This document shows positions 31,265 to 42,000 of a DNA stretch of 64,000 bases, piece by piece. This DNA is from Engraulis encrasicolus. Taxonomy: Eukaryota > Chordata > Actinopteri > Clupeiformes > Engraulidae. The notes under the pieces are model-generated. The model was not told where the DNA came from and searched no databases. It was given only the letters and a program-made list of their open reading frames with translations. The DNA lies in the NCBI RefSeq assembly GCF_034702125.1, contig NC_085878.1, positions 18,401,057 through 18,465,056 on the forward strand, written 5' to 3'. A program made the translations under genes and the position numbers. The stretch's first letter is position 1, and the number at the start of each line of letters is the position of its first letter.

Positions 31265-33840
31265 AATAGGGCCCCTATATATATAGCATAAAAATGATTT
31301 GTGCACAAACGTTAATTTTGCCTGCACAAACGATTCCAATTTTCAAGTCATTTGGATGTTGATTGTGTGCTGAGTGACCTACTGTCAAAAACTTAAAAGT
31401 TAAATAACATAAAAACAGTTTGTGCACAAACATTAATTTTGCCTGCACAAACGAAGCACAAACAATTCCAACCATTTTTTAGTCATAAATGGGGTGCTGA
31501 GTGACCTAAGGTCACCAACATCTTAAAATGCAGGGATTAAAGCAAAAAAAAGTAATCTGACTGAACTTTTTTACCGGTTAGGCACCCGATCGAGTATCAC
31601 TCCGTAACCCTACGAAAACCAATGTAGCCAGGCTCTGCCCTCATGACGAAACATACATGCAAGGAATGGTGCCAGAGCCAGCGGCATAGGCAGACGGGGC
31701 AGTCGCCTAGAGCAGAATAGGCCTATGTCTTGAGGGCCACAAAAAGTACCACAAAATCAGAACTTCAACCAACATAAATCTTTACACTTCACATGAACAA
31801 TGAATATTCATTATACACTCAGTAGACCTATATAGACTCAGTATGAGTGTACCAGGTACTAGATCAGATGTGCTCAATCAGATATAGGCCTACAATGCTA
31901 TGTTTTTACAGATGCCAATTTCTAAATACAAAAAAGGAAAGAGGGCGGGCAGGCCTAGGCCGCTCACCAGATTGACTAGAACTGGCCGAGAATGGAGGGA
32001 TAATGGATACTATATCAGACTGCAAAGATTGAACTGAAATTTGGGGCATGTTTTGGTTATTTCCTCTTATTTCTACCCATTGTTTATGAATTGTTCACAA
32101 CATCATGCAGAATGGATTCACAATGAATGCTGCTTCAAAATGGTAGCTGATCTCACAGAATTATTGACTTGGAATTGCAATGTGTTGATACAGTGAGTGA
32201 TCCCATTATGGGGTTTTTTGTTGTAGTAGTAGGCTATATTTTGTCTTTCACATTAGAATGGGCAAACACTGTTCTGGTGAAAGCACTGGTGCGCATTGCT
32301 TGCAGTTGTATTTCTGACATTTAAAAAGCCCTGATCATAGCAATCAGAGGGAGAAAACTAGCTTTAATTATTTGTATGTTTTTCACCCTTAGGCCTTTTT
32401 CAGTATTCATCCTGTTACAAATAACTTGTTGGCGTTTACAAACGTGCGGTATGTCTACCTCTGTGTTCTACCGTTTTGAAAACTACTGGCTACTCTTTTG
32501 CTTCTCGATGTGCGGTGCCAAGCACACGCTTAGTCCTACCATTGATTTAAAAAACGTCCCCGATTCTTCCTATGCGCACGTGTTCTACAAGCTGACAGGA
32601 CGCAGCAGACACGACAGTCACAGACATACGTCCATCGTTTACAAAAGTAACACACTTTCCCAAGCTTGTCGCGCAGCTTTCCACTCGAATCAAGGCAAAT
32701 CACCCACCCATCAGTCCTGAGTGCGCAGTGCGCAAATAGGCTAGAACTGAACTCAAACGAAACGCATAATCCGAGAGGATGAGCACAGAGGTTGAGCCAC
32801 TCAAAAACAAGCGCACACACAACTGTTGCTGCTGCACACTATTCCAGTTAGCAGAAATAGCGTCACACAGTAACAAGCCTTGAAAGTGAAACAAACGTCG
32901 AAACGGCATTTATCGACCATGAGTCCACCCATCAGAACAGAACAAGACGTGGCATAAATTGGCTCTGCCAGGGATAGCCTATCCGTGACCCAAATGCAAC
33001 CCATGTTTAACTTATTTCTTGAATATATATATCGGCAACAACAAATTTTATCTGATATGAGTACAGATGAGACTGTGAATTATCCGCTGTCAAAAAGACA
33101 ACTAGCTCTACACGCAGCCAGTCAAACGCGCTAAACTATGAGGATGAAACGCATGGTAGGCTATCCTAGTTAGCTGCCATAGTCGTCCCATTGGGGCTAT
33201 GAATAATGCTAGTAAGAGTCAATGCTTAAAAAGCAACCCCTTAATGAAAAGGACATCATACGCAGTCGAAGTAAACTATTCATTTTTTTCTAAATATCTG
33301 CCACTGCAGGTGCAATGATATGGAAACGTCACTGCACTTAATACATTGCATTACAATTATTTTCTTTTCTGCCATCAGCAACAATTTTGGCTATTTATTG
33401 TTTTAATCTCTCGCGCTGCGCTGCCACAGAATTGTTGACCGCTCGTGTACTTTTTTTTGGAACACGGAAGAACAGGGGATGACCCAAAACTAGGCTACTG
33501 ATGAGTGAATGTTGTATCACACCGCCAATGGTGGAGTGTAGCCTATAACTACATCCGTACACCAAACACACGTCCCCTTCTCATGACCAGGAGTGCTCTC
33601 GATTTGAGTTCAGTTGGAAAGTAAAAAATGTAAATTAATTGACATAAATTATACGGACGGAAATCCGTCCAAACGAAAATCCAGTTGACGGAATTCCGTC
33701 GTAGCGACGGAAAACTTTAATCCCTGAAAATGTAAATATCTTAGAGGGTTTGTGCACAAACGCTCATTATGCCTGCACAATCGTGCACAAACGAACCAAA
33801 ATGCTTTTATTCAGATTTTCAACATATGGGGTGCCAACTT
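31265..33840. repeat. Tandem repeat array B (same unit as 11225-11490), split by an insertion
   Basis: Two to three units at 31290-31530 carry TTTGTGCACAAACGTTAATT, TTGCCTGCACAAACGA, CCATTTTT.AGTCAT and GTGCTGAGTGACCTA. A further unit (GTGCACAAACGCTCATTATG, CCTGCACAA) follows at 33749-33800. Sequence 31531-33726 between them is a separate mobile element. Confidence 0.75.
31531..33726. mobile_element. 2.2-kb element with 12-bp inverted ends and AAAATG target duplication
   Basis: Starts CAGGGATTAAAG and ends CTTTAATCCCTG, perfect 12-bp inverted tips. AAAATG flanks it on both sides (31525-31530, 33727-33732). Sub-terminal right sequence has CCGTC-type short repeats (GGAATTCCGTCGTAGCGACG). CAGGG-type tips suggest hAT relatives, but a 6-bp duplication is shorter than the usual 8. 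No transposase was recognised inside; open frames at 32376-32720 and 32536-32820 have no known domain. Probably non-autonomous. Confidence 0.75.
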
Positions 33841-33942
33841 CACACTGGTGGGAAACCTGACAATTGGGGTAGTTTGGTTCTGGGGGGAAGGGCGTCAGCA
33901 ATCAAACACAATCAAACATTTCAAACAAGTCATTTACGTTTA

Positions 33943-33990
33943 AGTTTAGGGTTAGGGTTAAGGTTAGGTTTAGGGTTAAGGTTAGGGATA
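33943..33990. repeat. Interstitial telomere-like repeat
   Basis: TTTAGGGTTAGGGTTAAGG followed by TTAGGTTTAGGGTTAAGG and TTAGGG: about seven imperfect TTAGGG units. Confidence 0.85.
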
Positions 33991-35330
33991 ATGTTGGAGG
34001 AAGGGAGACATGGCATGAAGCTGACACAACGACAGCGCTCCCCTCCCGGAATGCACGCATGCTGCTCGGGTGCTCTCTCTCTCTCACTCGCTCTCTCTCA
34101 CCCTCTCTCTCACCCATTCTCGACGACAGCGCGTGTTGCCCAACTACGAAAAATGAGGCTATATCGTAGCGGCACCACAACGCATTGATTTTCCCCAAGA
34201 ATGGGCTCAGCCAGGCTAGGTCCGAGGGGGAAAACGCACATAAGTAGGTCTGGTTACAGTTAAGGGTGTTTTTAGTCTCTGCATATTTTGTAGGCTATAT
34301 TTTGTTTGGACCAATGGCTCATGAAACACAAGAAAGTTTGAGAATACTAGCCTAGTTAGCTCTCCACTGGTGATCCAGTAGGCCTACATAGTACAGAGTA
34401 CTGTAGGCTATGAATTGGCCAGTCACATCACTGTCTTATTAAAACAGTATTACCTGGCAGGGGCGCTGATAAAAAAATTTGATAGATGAAAGATTAAAAT
34501 TTTGTGCCCCCAAAATGACAAATTATGTTATCAGCATCCTTCCAGGGCTCTGACGAAGCTGTCGGGCCCTTAGAATCTGTAACACCCTACCCCCCCTCGC
34601 GGCCCCCATGTTACCTGGAATAGGCCTGGCCTACCTGCACTATGTCACGTGGTAATAATAGCAAAGAGGCTTGAGACAAGAGGGCTTACTCACGTCATAA
34701 CAGCGTAGTAGGAAATGATGGCGAGGGGAGTACGGAAATGTTATTCACTGTGGAACAGGTCATAGGACAGTGTGAATGTCTGTCAGCTGTCCTTAATTAC
34801 CCCCAGCAATTACTGCTGACCAACAGCTGCCGTTACTTGGCCACAAATTATCCATCATGGTGTCGCCCCCACTGACCATGTGCAAGGGAGTACGAAAATG
34901 GCATCCATCGCACCCACTGACCAATGACCATGCGCAAGGGAGTTAATTTTCCATCCACTCGTGTCCTCAGGCAACGCCCCCGTACTACACCGTGGCCAAT
35001 GCATTCCCCGCCAAGAGATTGTTCTTTCTCTTGAGTTTCTTTGATAATAGTCCCTCCAGGAAAGGTTAGCCTATTAAGTGCAGCCTTTCTGAATTAAGTC
35101 AAGTCATCAAGTCAACTTTTTTCAAGTCAAGTTTTATTTTACTATATTATCATGACTATTGTTATTATTATTATCGTTATTATTATTATTAATAATAAAT
35201 TACTATTAATTCCAACTTATCTTCTGTATCATTTTTCTTTGTGATTACTTCCTCTGGGAGGTAATAGGGAGAGTTTGTGGATGGTTGGTTGGCTGGTTTG
35301 CAAAATAACTTGCCAACATCATTCTGAACT
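33991..35330. other. Intergenic, repetitive, no gene
   Basis: Contains a short CT-rich tract (34073-34110) and a GGGGCGCTGATAA...GGGCTCTGACGAAG block (34460-34570) of transposon character. Two near copies of CACTGACCA.TG.GCAAGGGAGT occur at about 34870-34892 and 34916-34942. (TTA)n-like stretch at about 35160-35205. Confidence 0.45.
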
Positions 35331-35334
35331 AGTT

Positions 35335-36075
35335 GGCAGGTCATCAGGTGGGAAAATTAGGCCTTTCGTGCTGCCAAACTTTTCTCTGTGGATTACTGAC
35401 CAGAAGGCCTATTGGAACAAATTCAAATATGGGGCCACCTCAGTTTTTGCCCAGAATTCAATATGGCCACTGTTTTCCAAAATGACTGTTTTTCATGTGT
35501 TATTAACTATATTTTCATGCATTAATAACTATTTTCTAGCACTATTCTATGACACCCCACAAACTAAAGAAAATGGATTTGAAGTTGGCCACCTGGCAAT
35601 ATCCAAAGGCAAGTGCTGAAAATAATGATTGAAATGCACATAGAGAGTGTATGGCTGGGAACATTGGGCCTATTGTCCTGTCAAGATTTTCACAGCGGAT
35701 TACAGACCAGAAGGCTTTTTGCAATCGATTGAAATGTGAGGCCATCTCAAATCTGCTCCAAAATTCCATATGGCCTGTTTTTCAAAATGGCAGATTTTCA
35801 CAATACAAGGGCAAAATGGTCAATAAAGATGACCTACCGGTAATTTCAGTTAAATTATGTCCTATCTCCTTCCAGACGTGAGTACAAAGGTTGGCTACAA
35901 AAAGTATGAACATACTGTATATGTTGCCACTTTGAAATATCCAAAGGAATGCTGTCAGAAAACGATTGAATTACAAATACACCGTGGACTGCTGAAAAAG
36001 GCTAATTGTCCTGCCAAACTTTTCACATTATATTACTGACCAAAAGGTTTTTAGGCCAACATTTTTTGCAATAAA
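35335..36075. repeat. Three diverged tandem copies of a roughly 300-335-bp unit
   Basis: The block CTGCCAAACTTTTC...ATTACTGACCAGAAGGC recurs at about 35378, 35676 (CTGTCAAGATTTTCACAGCG) and 36011. Associated text (AATTCAATATGGCCACTG / AATTCCATATGGCCTGTT) repeats in the first two. Copies differ by many substitutions, so the duplication is old. Confidence 0.7.
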
Positions 36076-36078
36076 GTG

Positions 36079-36220
36079 TGTGTGTGTGTGTATGTGTGTG
36101 TGTAGCAGCTTTGTGGCCCAGCACATGTCTTTACACACGCTAACATAGATATTTCATACATTTATCCACCGCTCGTCGTTTCCCCTTATCCCCCACACAC
36201 TATTCTGCAACCCCCAACCC

Positions 36221-36250
<30 letters not shown>
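36079..36250. repeat. (GT)n, poly-C and (CA)n tracts
   Basis: (GT)n at about 36079-36105, a run of about 18 C at 36220-36237, and (CA)n at 36237-36250. The poly-C run is the longest homopolymer of C in the window. Confidence 0.9.
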
Positions 36251-36252
<2 letters not shown>

Positions 36253-36284
36253 ATTCTGCCCATCCCACCCCCTCACTCATTCCC

Positions 36285-37018
36285 CCCAAATGACTTTGAA
36301 CATGGCATGGCTGTCAAGCTGAAAGGGCTTGATTTGAGTATTTCAGAGAATACTGATCTACTGGGATATTCACAGTCACACACAACCATATCTAGGGTTT
36401 ACAAAGAATGCTACGAAGAAAAAAAAAAAATGCAGTGAGCAGCGATTCTGTGGGCAAAAATGCCTTGTTGGTGGTAGAGGTCTGAGGAAAATGGCCAGAC
36501 TGATTTGAGATGATACAAAGGCAACATTAAGTCCAATAACCACTCATTACAACCGAGGTATGCATAAGAGAATCCCTGATTACACAGGACATCAAATCTT
36601 GAGGCAAATGGGCTATAGCAGCAGAACAACACATTTGGTGCCACTCCTGTCAGCTAAGAACAGGAAAATGAGGCAACAATTTGGACAGGCTCACCATAAA
36701 CGACACTAGAAGATCGTTAAAATGTTGCCTGGTCTGATGAATCTTGATGTCAACTGCAACACTCAGGTGAAATGGTCAGAATTTGGCGTCAACAACATGA
36801 AAACATGGGTCAACCCTGTCTTACATCAACGTTTCAGGCTGGGGTTATAATGCCATAAAGATATTTTCTTAGTACAATTTGGGCCAATTAGTAGCCTACC
36901 AATTTATCTTTGTTGGAATGCCACAGCCTACACGAGTGTTGTTGCAGGCAGTTCTGAAGGCAAAAGGGGGTCCAACCCAGCATTAGAGAGGTGTTCCTAA
37001 TGAAGTGGCCGGTGAGTG
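36285..37018 (+). mobile_element. Degenerate Tc1-like element, right end intact
   Basis: The right tip GTGTTCCTAATGAAGTGGCC followed by GGTGAGTGTA is the inverse of a well-known fish Tc1-type end. Plus-strand text includes ISENTDLLGYS, TTISRVYKECYEEKK and, much later, GGPTQH, which resemble Tc1 transposase helix-turn-helix and C-terminal text, with many stops between. The left terminus is lost in simple-sequence DNA. Confidence 0.7.
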
Positions 37019-37251
37019 TATATTTAAAGTGTGTAAATGAGTCGTGTGCACAGGGCTCGATTGGTAATCTAGCATAGGCCTACGGGGCGTTTTTCATGTA
37101 GGACGACAGTTCTCTAGGGCCGATACTGTGTAGCTCTTTCTTTGTTTGTTTTTTCCATAGAGACCGGCCCTCAATTCATATGGGGCAGCCCATTGGTCTG
37201 TTTTAAATATAGACAGTGGAATGAGCTAATAGTTGAAAAGCAGGTAGGGCT
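37019..37251. other. Intergenic, no gene seen
   Basis: Ends with the left copy of an 11-bp target duplication at 37241-37251. Confidence 0.5.
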
Positions 37252-37433
37252 GGCCCTGCCATGGCCAAACGGTAGGGCACTGGTTTGCCATGCGGCCGGC
37301 TGACCCGGGTTCGATTTTTTGCCGGCCCTTCCCGGTCTCTCTCTCCCCACTCGCTTCCTGTCACCGGCTTCACTGTCCCGTCATAAATAAAGTAAAAAAA
37401 GACCAAAAGGGTACATTTGCAAAAAAAAAAAAA
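37252..37433 (+). mobile_element. tRNA-derived SINE with poly-A tail and 11-bp target duplication
   Basis: Head contains ATGGCCAAACGGTAGGGCAC (A-box-like) and GACCCGGGTTCGATTTTT (B-box-like), followed by a CCTTCCCGGTCTCTCTCTCC body, AATAAAG and a run of 13 A. CAGGTAGGGCT flanks it exactly on both sides (37241-37251 and 37434-37444). Poly-A tail plus perfect duplication indicates a fairly young LINE-mobilised insertion. Confidence 0.85.
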
Positions 37434-38318
37434 CAGGTAGGGCTATGTGAGGGGTTGGTCTATGACAATAACGCCCGGGCTGTTTTTCAGTCCCAGTCCA
37501 GCCCTCTGTGTGCATCTATATGGTTTATGTGTAATAATCTCATCCTCAGCTCACCCCATGTATAGGAGTGGCTCACACAGCTAGCTGGATAGTCCGCTGC
37601 TGCAAAACAAATGACGTTCCAACTCTGTGCCAGCAGCACGTTGCACAGATAAATGCTCATTCATACTTGGCAACGTATTTAGAAATATGTGGGTCGGTAT
37701 GAGCACTGTGTTTGGACATTTAAGTGTTTTAGTTTGTCCCCTCATACAAAGTTATGGGAAAGTTAAAGTATCTCCTTTTTTATGTACATCTGCATATAAC
37801 ATACCTTAACGCAATCGAGATTGATGTGTGAGAGGAGAATTTTATGGAAGGAGAAGTTAAACAACAGCCCATTATAACCATTTGTAAGATGACATTGCGA
37901 TATTCTGGGCATTCAGTGTCTCTGTACAAAAAAAAAAAGTCTGTATGGAATTCTATTTTGGCTGTAGCCAAAAGCACTGTTCCATTATGGCCTATTTGTC
38001 AATCCCCACTCTGTTATCATCACATACATGCATTACTGAAATGCAATGCCAATGTTGAATGTATAACGGTTGCCTCTTTGCCTTGTTTCTGGAGAGACGG
38101 CTATGGCAAAAGAATGTTATCAAAAATAGCATCTCATCTCCCTCCATTAACAAAGAACGCAACTGCTTGGACCTCAAGTTTGTACATCACTTACGCATTC
38201 ACTTACGTACATCACTTATGTATCCCTCAATTCAATTTTGTAGCCTCTTTCTTGGATTTTTTTTTTTTTTTTAAATAACTAAAAACCAAGGGGGTTGAGG
38301 ACTGTTACGATCTGCAGA
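37434..38318. other. Intergenic, no gene seen
   Basis: A 144-codon frame at 37844-38278 has no recognisable domain and ends in poly-T. No other feature. Confidence 0.45.
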
Positions 38319-38531
38319 CCACCGTGGCCCAGTGGTTAAGGAGACTGGCTTTAGATCAGAGGGTTGCTGGTTCAAATCCCACCCTTCTATTCCCTATTGC
38401 ACTCCATAGCTGAGGTGCCCTTGAGCAAGGTACCTAAAACCCACACTGCTCCAGGGACTGTTTACCCTGTATACTAGTAACAACTGTAAGTCACTTTGGG
38501 TAAAAGCGTCAGCTAAGTGTAATGTGTAACC
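38319..38531 (+). mobile_element. tRNA-derived SINE, copy 1 of a second family
   Basis: Head: GTGGCCCAGTGGTTAAGGAG (A-box) and GCTGGTTCAAATCCCA (B-box). Tail: CCTTGAGCAAGGTACCTAA and GTAAGTCACTTTGGGTAAAA then GCGTCAGCTAAGTGTAATGT, the conserved LINE-derived tail shared by several fish SINE families. Related copy at 44423-44655. Lies about 190 bp downstream of the eif3m stop codon. Confidence 0.85.
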
Positions 38532-38661
38532 TCATTCATTATTTCCAGATGTCATTTCCAAAAGTCAATCAGCTGAGCCATTTTTGACTAGATAAATTCA
38601 TGAAGTCTTGCGTCTTTTCAAGCATATTAATAAGAGTACTTGGTCAGCACGTTTACTATTT

Positions 38662-38667
38662 TTTATT
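38662..38667 (-). terminator. eif3m: Polyadenylation signal of eif3m
   Basis: AATAAA on the minus strand, 52 bp past the eif3m stop codon. It implies a very short 3' untranslated region. Confidence 0.65.
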
Positions 38668-38718
38668 GGTATATATAAAAATCGTTAGCCATAGTTGATG
38701 TTTGGAGATGTTGTTAGT

Positions 38719-39010
38719 TTAGGAGGCGGGGGAGAGGGCTTGCAGGCTGGTCTTGACAGTGGTCAGGTTCGTCTTCCACGCGCTCAGACTGTCATACAGC
38801 TGCTGCCACTGCTGTTTGCCAAAGGTGCGATGCGTGCTATGGCTGCAACAAAAAGCACAACAGATGTTTTTAAAATGTGTAGGCCTACACAACCACCTCA
38901 CTGCATCTCTGGTCTAGGACACAGTGGTATGAAATTCAAATTCTTTATTAGAGGATAGACCCTTGAGATGAACATCTAGTTTTCGAGAGGGTCCTCAAAA
39001 TACACACATG

Positions 39011-39078
<68 letters not shown>

Positions 39079-42000
39079 AAGCTCTTCCTAAATACCACCA
39101 ACCCCAACCCCAGTTCCCATCTCTACCTAAAAAGATAGACTAGTTAATTCCATGGATGAAAAGTAAGTTATATATATTGCATGAGAGAACCAAAATACTA
39201 AGTCAGAAGAAACAAAGAAATATACATGTTCATACACATGTACTGTATGTATAGAACCAAAATATAAGCAAGTACCAAAATATAAGTGAGCATCGAGCCA
39301 GGCAACTGTTTAAATTCAGTGCAAGTAGCAAGTAAATTTGAGTAGAGGTGAGGGAGGTTCCAAATGAACTGTGCTACCTAGCTCCTTTTAAATTTCACAA
39401 GTGAGGAAAAATGCATGCACACCCCTACATGATAATCCCAACACTAAACCTTGACTTACCTCACAACAACTTTCCGTTGCGTCTGGTCAATTTTGCAGTA
39501 CACCATCTTGGTCCGAACAGCTAAAAACATACAAACATGTAAAATTTGGTACAGTAGACATTGTATGAATGCAGTATCCGATAGTTATTTATGCACCAAG
39601 TTTACAACAATAGTTAATATTTAACACGTTTTATGCACTGTATATGGATATTTTTGAAAAGACATCGGTTTAGGTCTCTTGTAAACCTCCTTAAAAAATA
39701 TCACTTTCAGGCGGCAACACCGCACCAGTCACAACAGTGTTTTTATTTTTATCCACATTTTGTGTTTGTACGTAAAGGGATACAAAAAAAAATCTGCATT
39801 TAAAAATATCCGCATACACGTTACATAAACAGCGCCTAAACATAAATAAAAGTATCATGCCATTCAGGTACTAGAATGGAAGGAATACTGTTGTCTAGTT
39901 GGGCATCCCCTGATCACAGATTATCTTTGAAACCTTTGAAAAGTTACAAGAATTTTCACAAAATCTTGTACGATGATAGCCTGTTTTTCTAGACCACATT
40001 AATTACTTTGTAATTCATTTTTGTTCTGGATCCTCGATGCCCTGGATCGCTTGGGTGGGAGGAGTGAGCTCAGCTCTGGTTTTAAACGAGTGGACCAATT
40101 GCTGACAGTTGACGTTCATGAAGTATGCTGTTATGCGCCAAAGTGCATTCGCTCCCCAGAGAAGCATAATCAGACCATTCGTGTATTACGAAGTAATTCA
40201 AAATGACTGGTCTGGCCTGTCAGGCTAGTGCGATAATACTCTATAACTGATTACGTTTGGGGGCCAGAGCGGTCAACATGGCTGCGGAACCATTAGAATG
40301 GAGTTCCAGCTGGTTTCATTTGAGTGTTCGTCAAACACGGGCATGAACGTACCATCGATGACGAAGGCCTCCACCTCTTCTGCTCCGATCTGCAGCTCCT
40401 GTTGGATGGTGTCAAAGGAGATCTCCTTGAACTCCACCGCCATGCCCATGAAGGTCAACAGGCGCATCTTGGACATGTTCTGCTCATGGGACAGGCCTAC
40501 AGCACAAGCGAGAAACAACCACATACACAACAGTCGAAACCATTCAATTCAATATTCAGTAGAGAGTGCCAAGTCATGCATCTTGGATCTGTTTTGGTCA
40601 TGGGGACCGGCCTACAGTAGCAGAAACAACCATTCAGATGAGATCATACTTAAGCATTAAACTCATTATCTACACTATTAGTAATACAATTTGTAATTTG
40701 CGGTCAATATTCAGTAACAAATGCCCCTAGTGATGCCTCTTGGACTTGTTTTTCTCATGAGACAGGCCTAGAGCAGGAGATATAACCAAAGACACAACAC
40801 CAGACAAGCACTTAAATCAACATTCAGAGATGACACCTCACCACAATTTAACTCAAGATTCCACAACAAGTGTGCCAACTGACGCATCACCTGTCAAATT
40901 AACAACAGATGCAACACCAGACCAGCATTTAAGCAAACAAGTCAAGAAGTGATGCATCATCTAGCCTCATTGATCTTTTTTCCCATGGTACACCACATAT
41001 GGCTCCAAACTGATTATCAAAGTCAGCTTTAAATGCAGGACTTGATAGGGCACATGATGGAATGTAACATTTGTCCAGCAAAAGGAAGCTCATTAATGGG
41101 CAATACTACATTCTTCTTAAAGTTTCACTTCACAAACAAAAAAAATACATTGTATGCTGGTTGTGCTAGCACTGAAAGCTCCCATGTCATGAGCTGCTCT
41201 CTCCCAGCGGTCGGCATTCAGACTGCTGACACTCGCATTCCTGCAGCCTGCCAACATGCATGCCCCATGCATACGTGACTTGGCCACTGTGACCATCTGC
41301 ATACTAGTTGCCCCATTTGATGAGCTCTTCAGTTGAAGGGGTTGCTTCAACACATCGTTTTGAATAAGAATCAGCAGCACGTCACATAATAATGTACTCA
41401 CCCAGAGAATCGATGAAATCCTTATTGCTCTGGTAGAATTTCACATAGGCTACAAGCTTCGCACTGACGAAAATGGTGAGCAGCTGGAAAAGAGAAAAAG
41501 AAACAGAAAAGTCAAATACATCTACATAAAAAAATCCAAGTTTGCTGCATATGTTTAGCTAAAGAAAAGGAATGAATGCAATCGTCTAGTGTACTCACAT
41601 CATGGATGAGCTCCCCCTCCAGGAAGCGCACAGGCTTCAGAGCCAGCAGGTGGTCAAACAGGAACGTGTTGGGGTCCTTCAGAGCACGGACGATGCATCT
41701 ACATAGAAAAGTGCCATTCATTTAGTCTAGTAAACTAGCCCCACCTGCCAGCGGCCAAAATTATTTTGCTCACATTTAGTCTGGTTTATCAGGCTACCAT
41801 TCATTCACAGTTACGCATCTTACAGTGTTGAAGAAAATACAGTCAATCCGGAAAGTATTCACAGCGCTTCACTTTTTCCACATTTTATCATCTTACAGCC
41901 TTATTCCAAATGCTACAAATGAATCTCTGTTGTCAAAATCCTACAGAAATTATTTCATTATGACCATGTGAAAAAAAGATGTCTTGACAGTGGTGGTAAA

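Noticed and set aside
31265..31524. Regularly spaced repeats as a CRISPR-like array
   Set aside because: The context is a fish genome, units are about 100 bp without unique spacers, and the family is dispersed.
32376..32720. 114-codon frame within the 2.2-kb element
   Set aside because: No recognisable domain; could not be linked to any transposase block.
38334..38381. tRNA gene on the plus strand
   Set aside because: The A- and B-box words belong to a SINE head; a fish SINE tail follows and no cloverleaf with a proper acceptor stem is evident.
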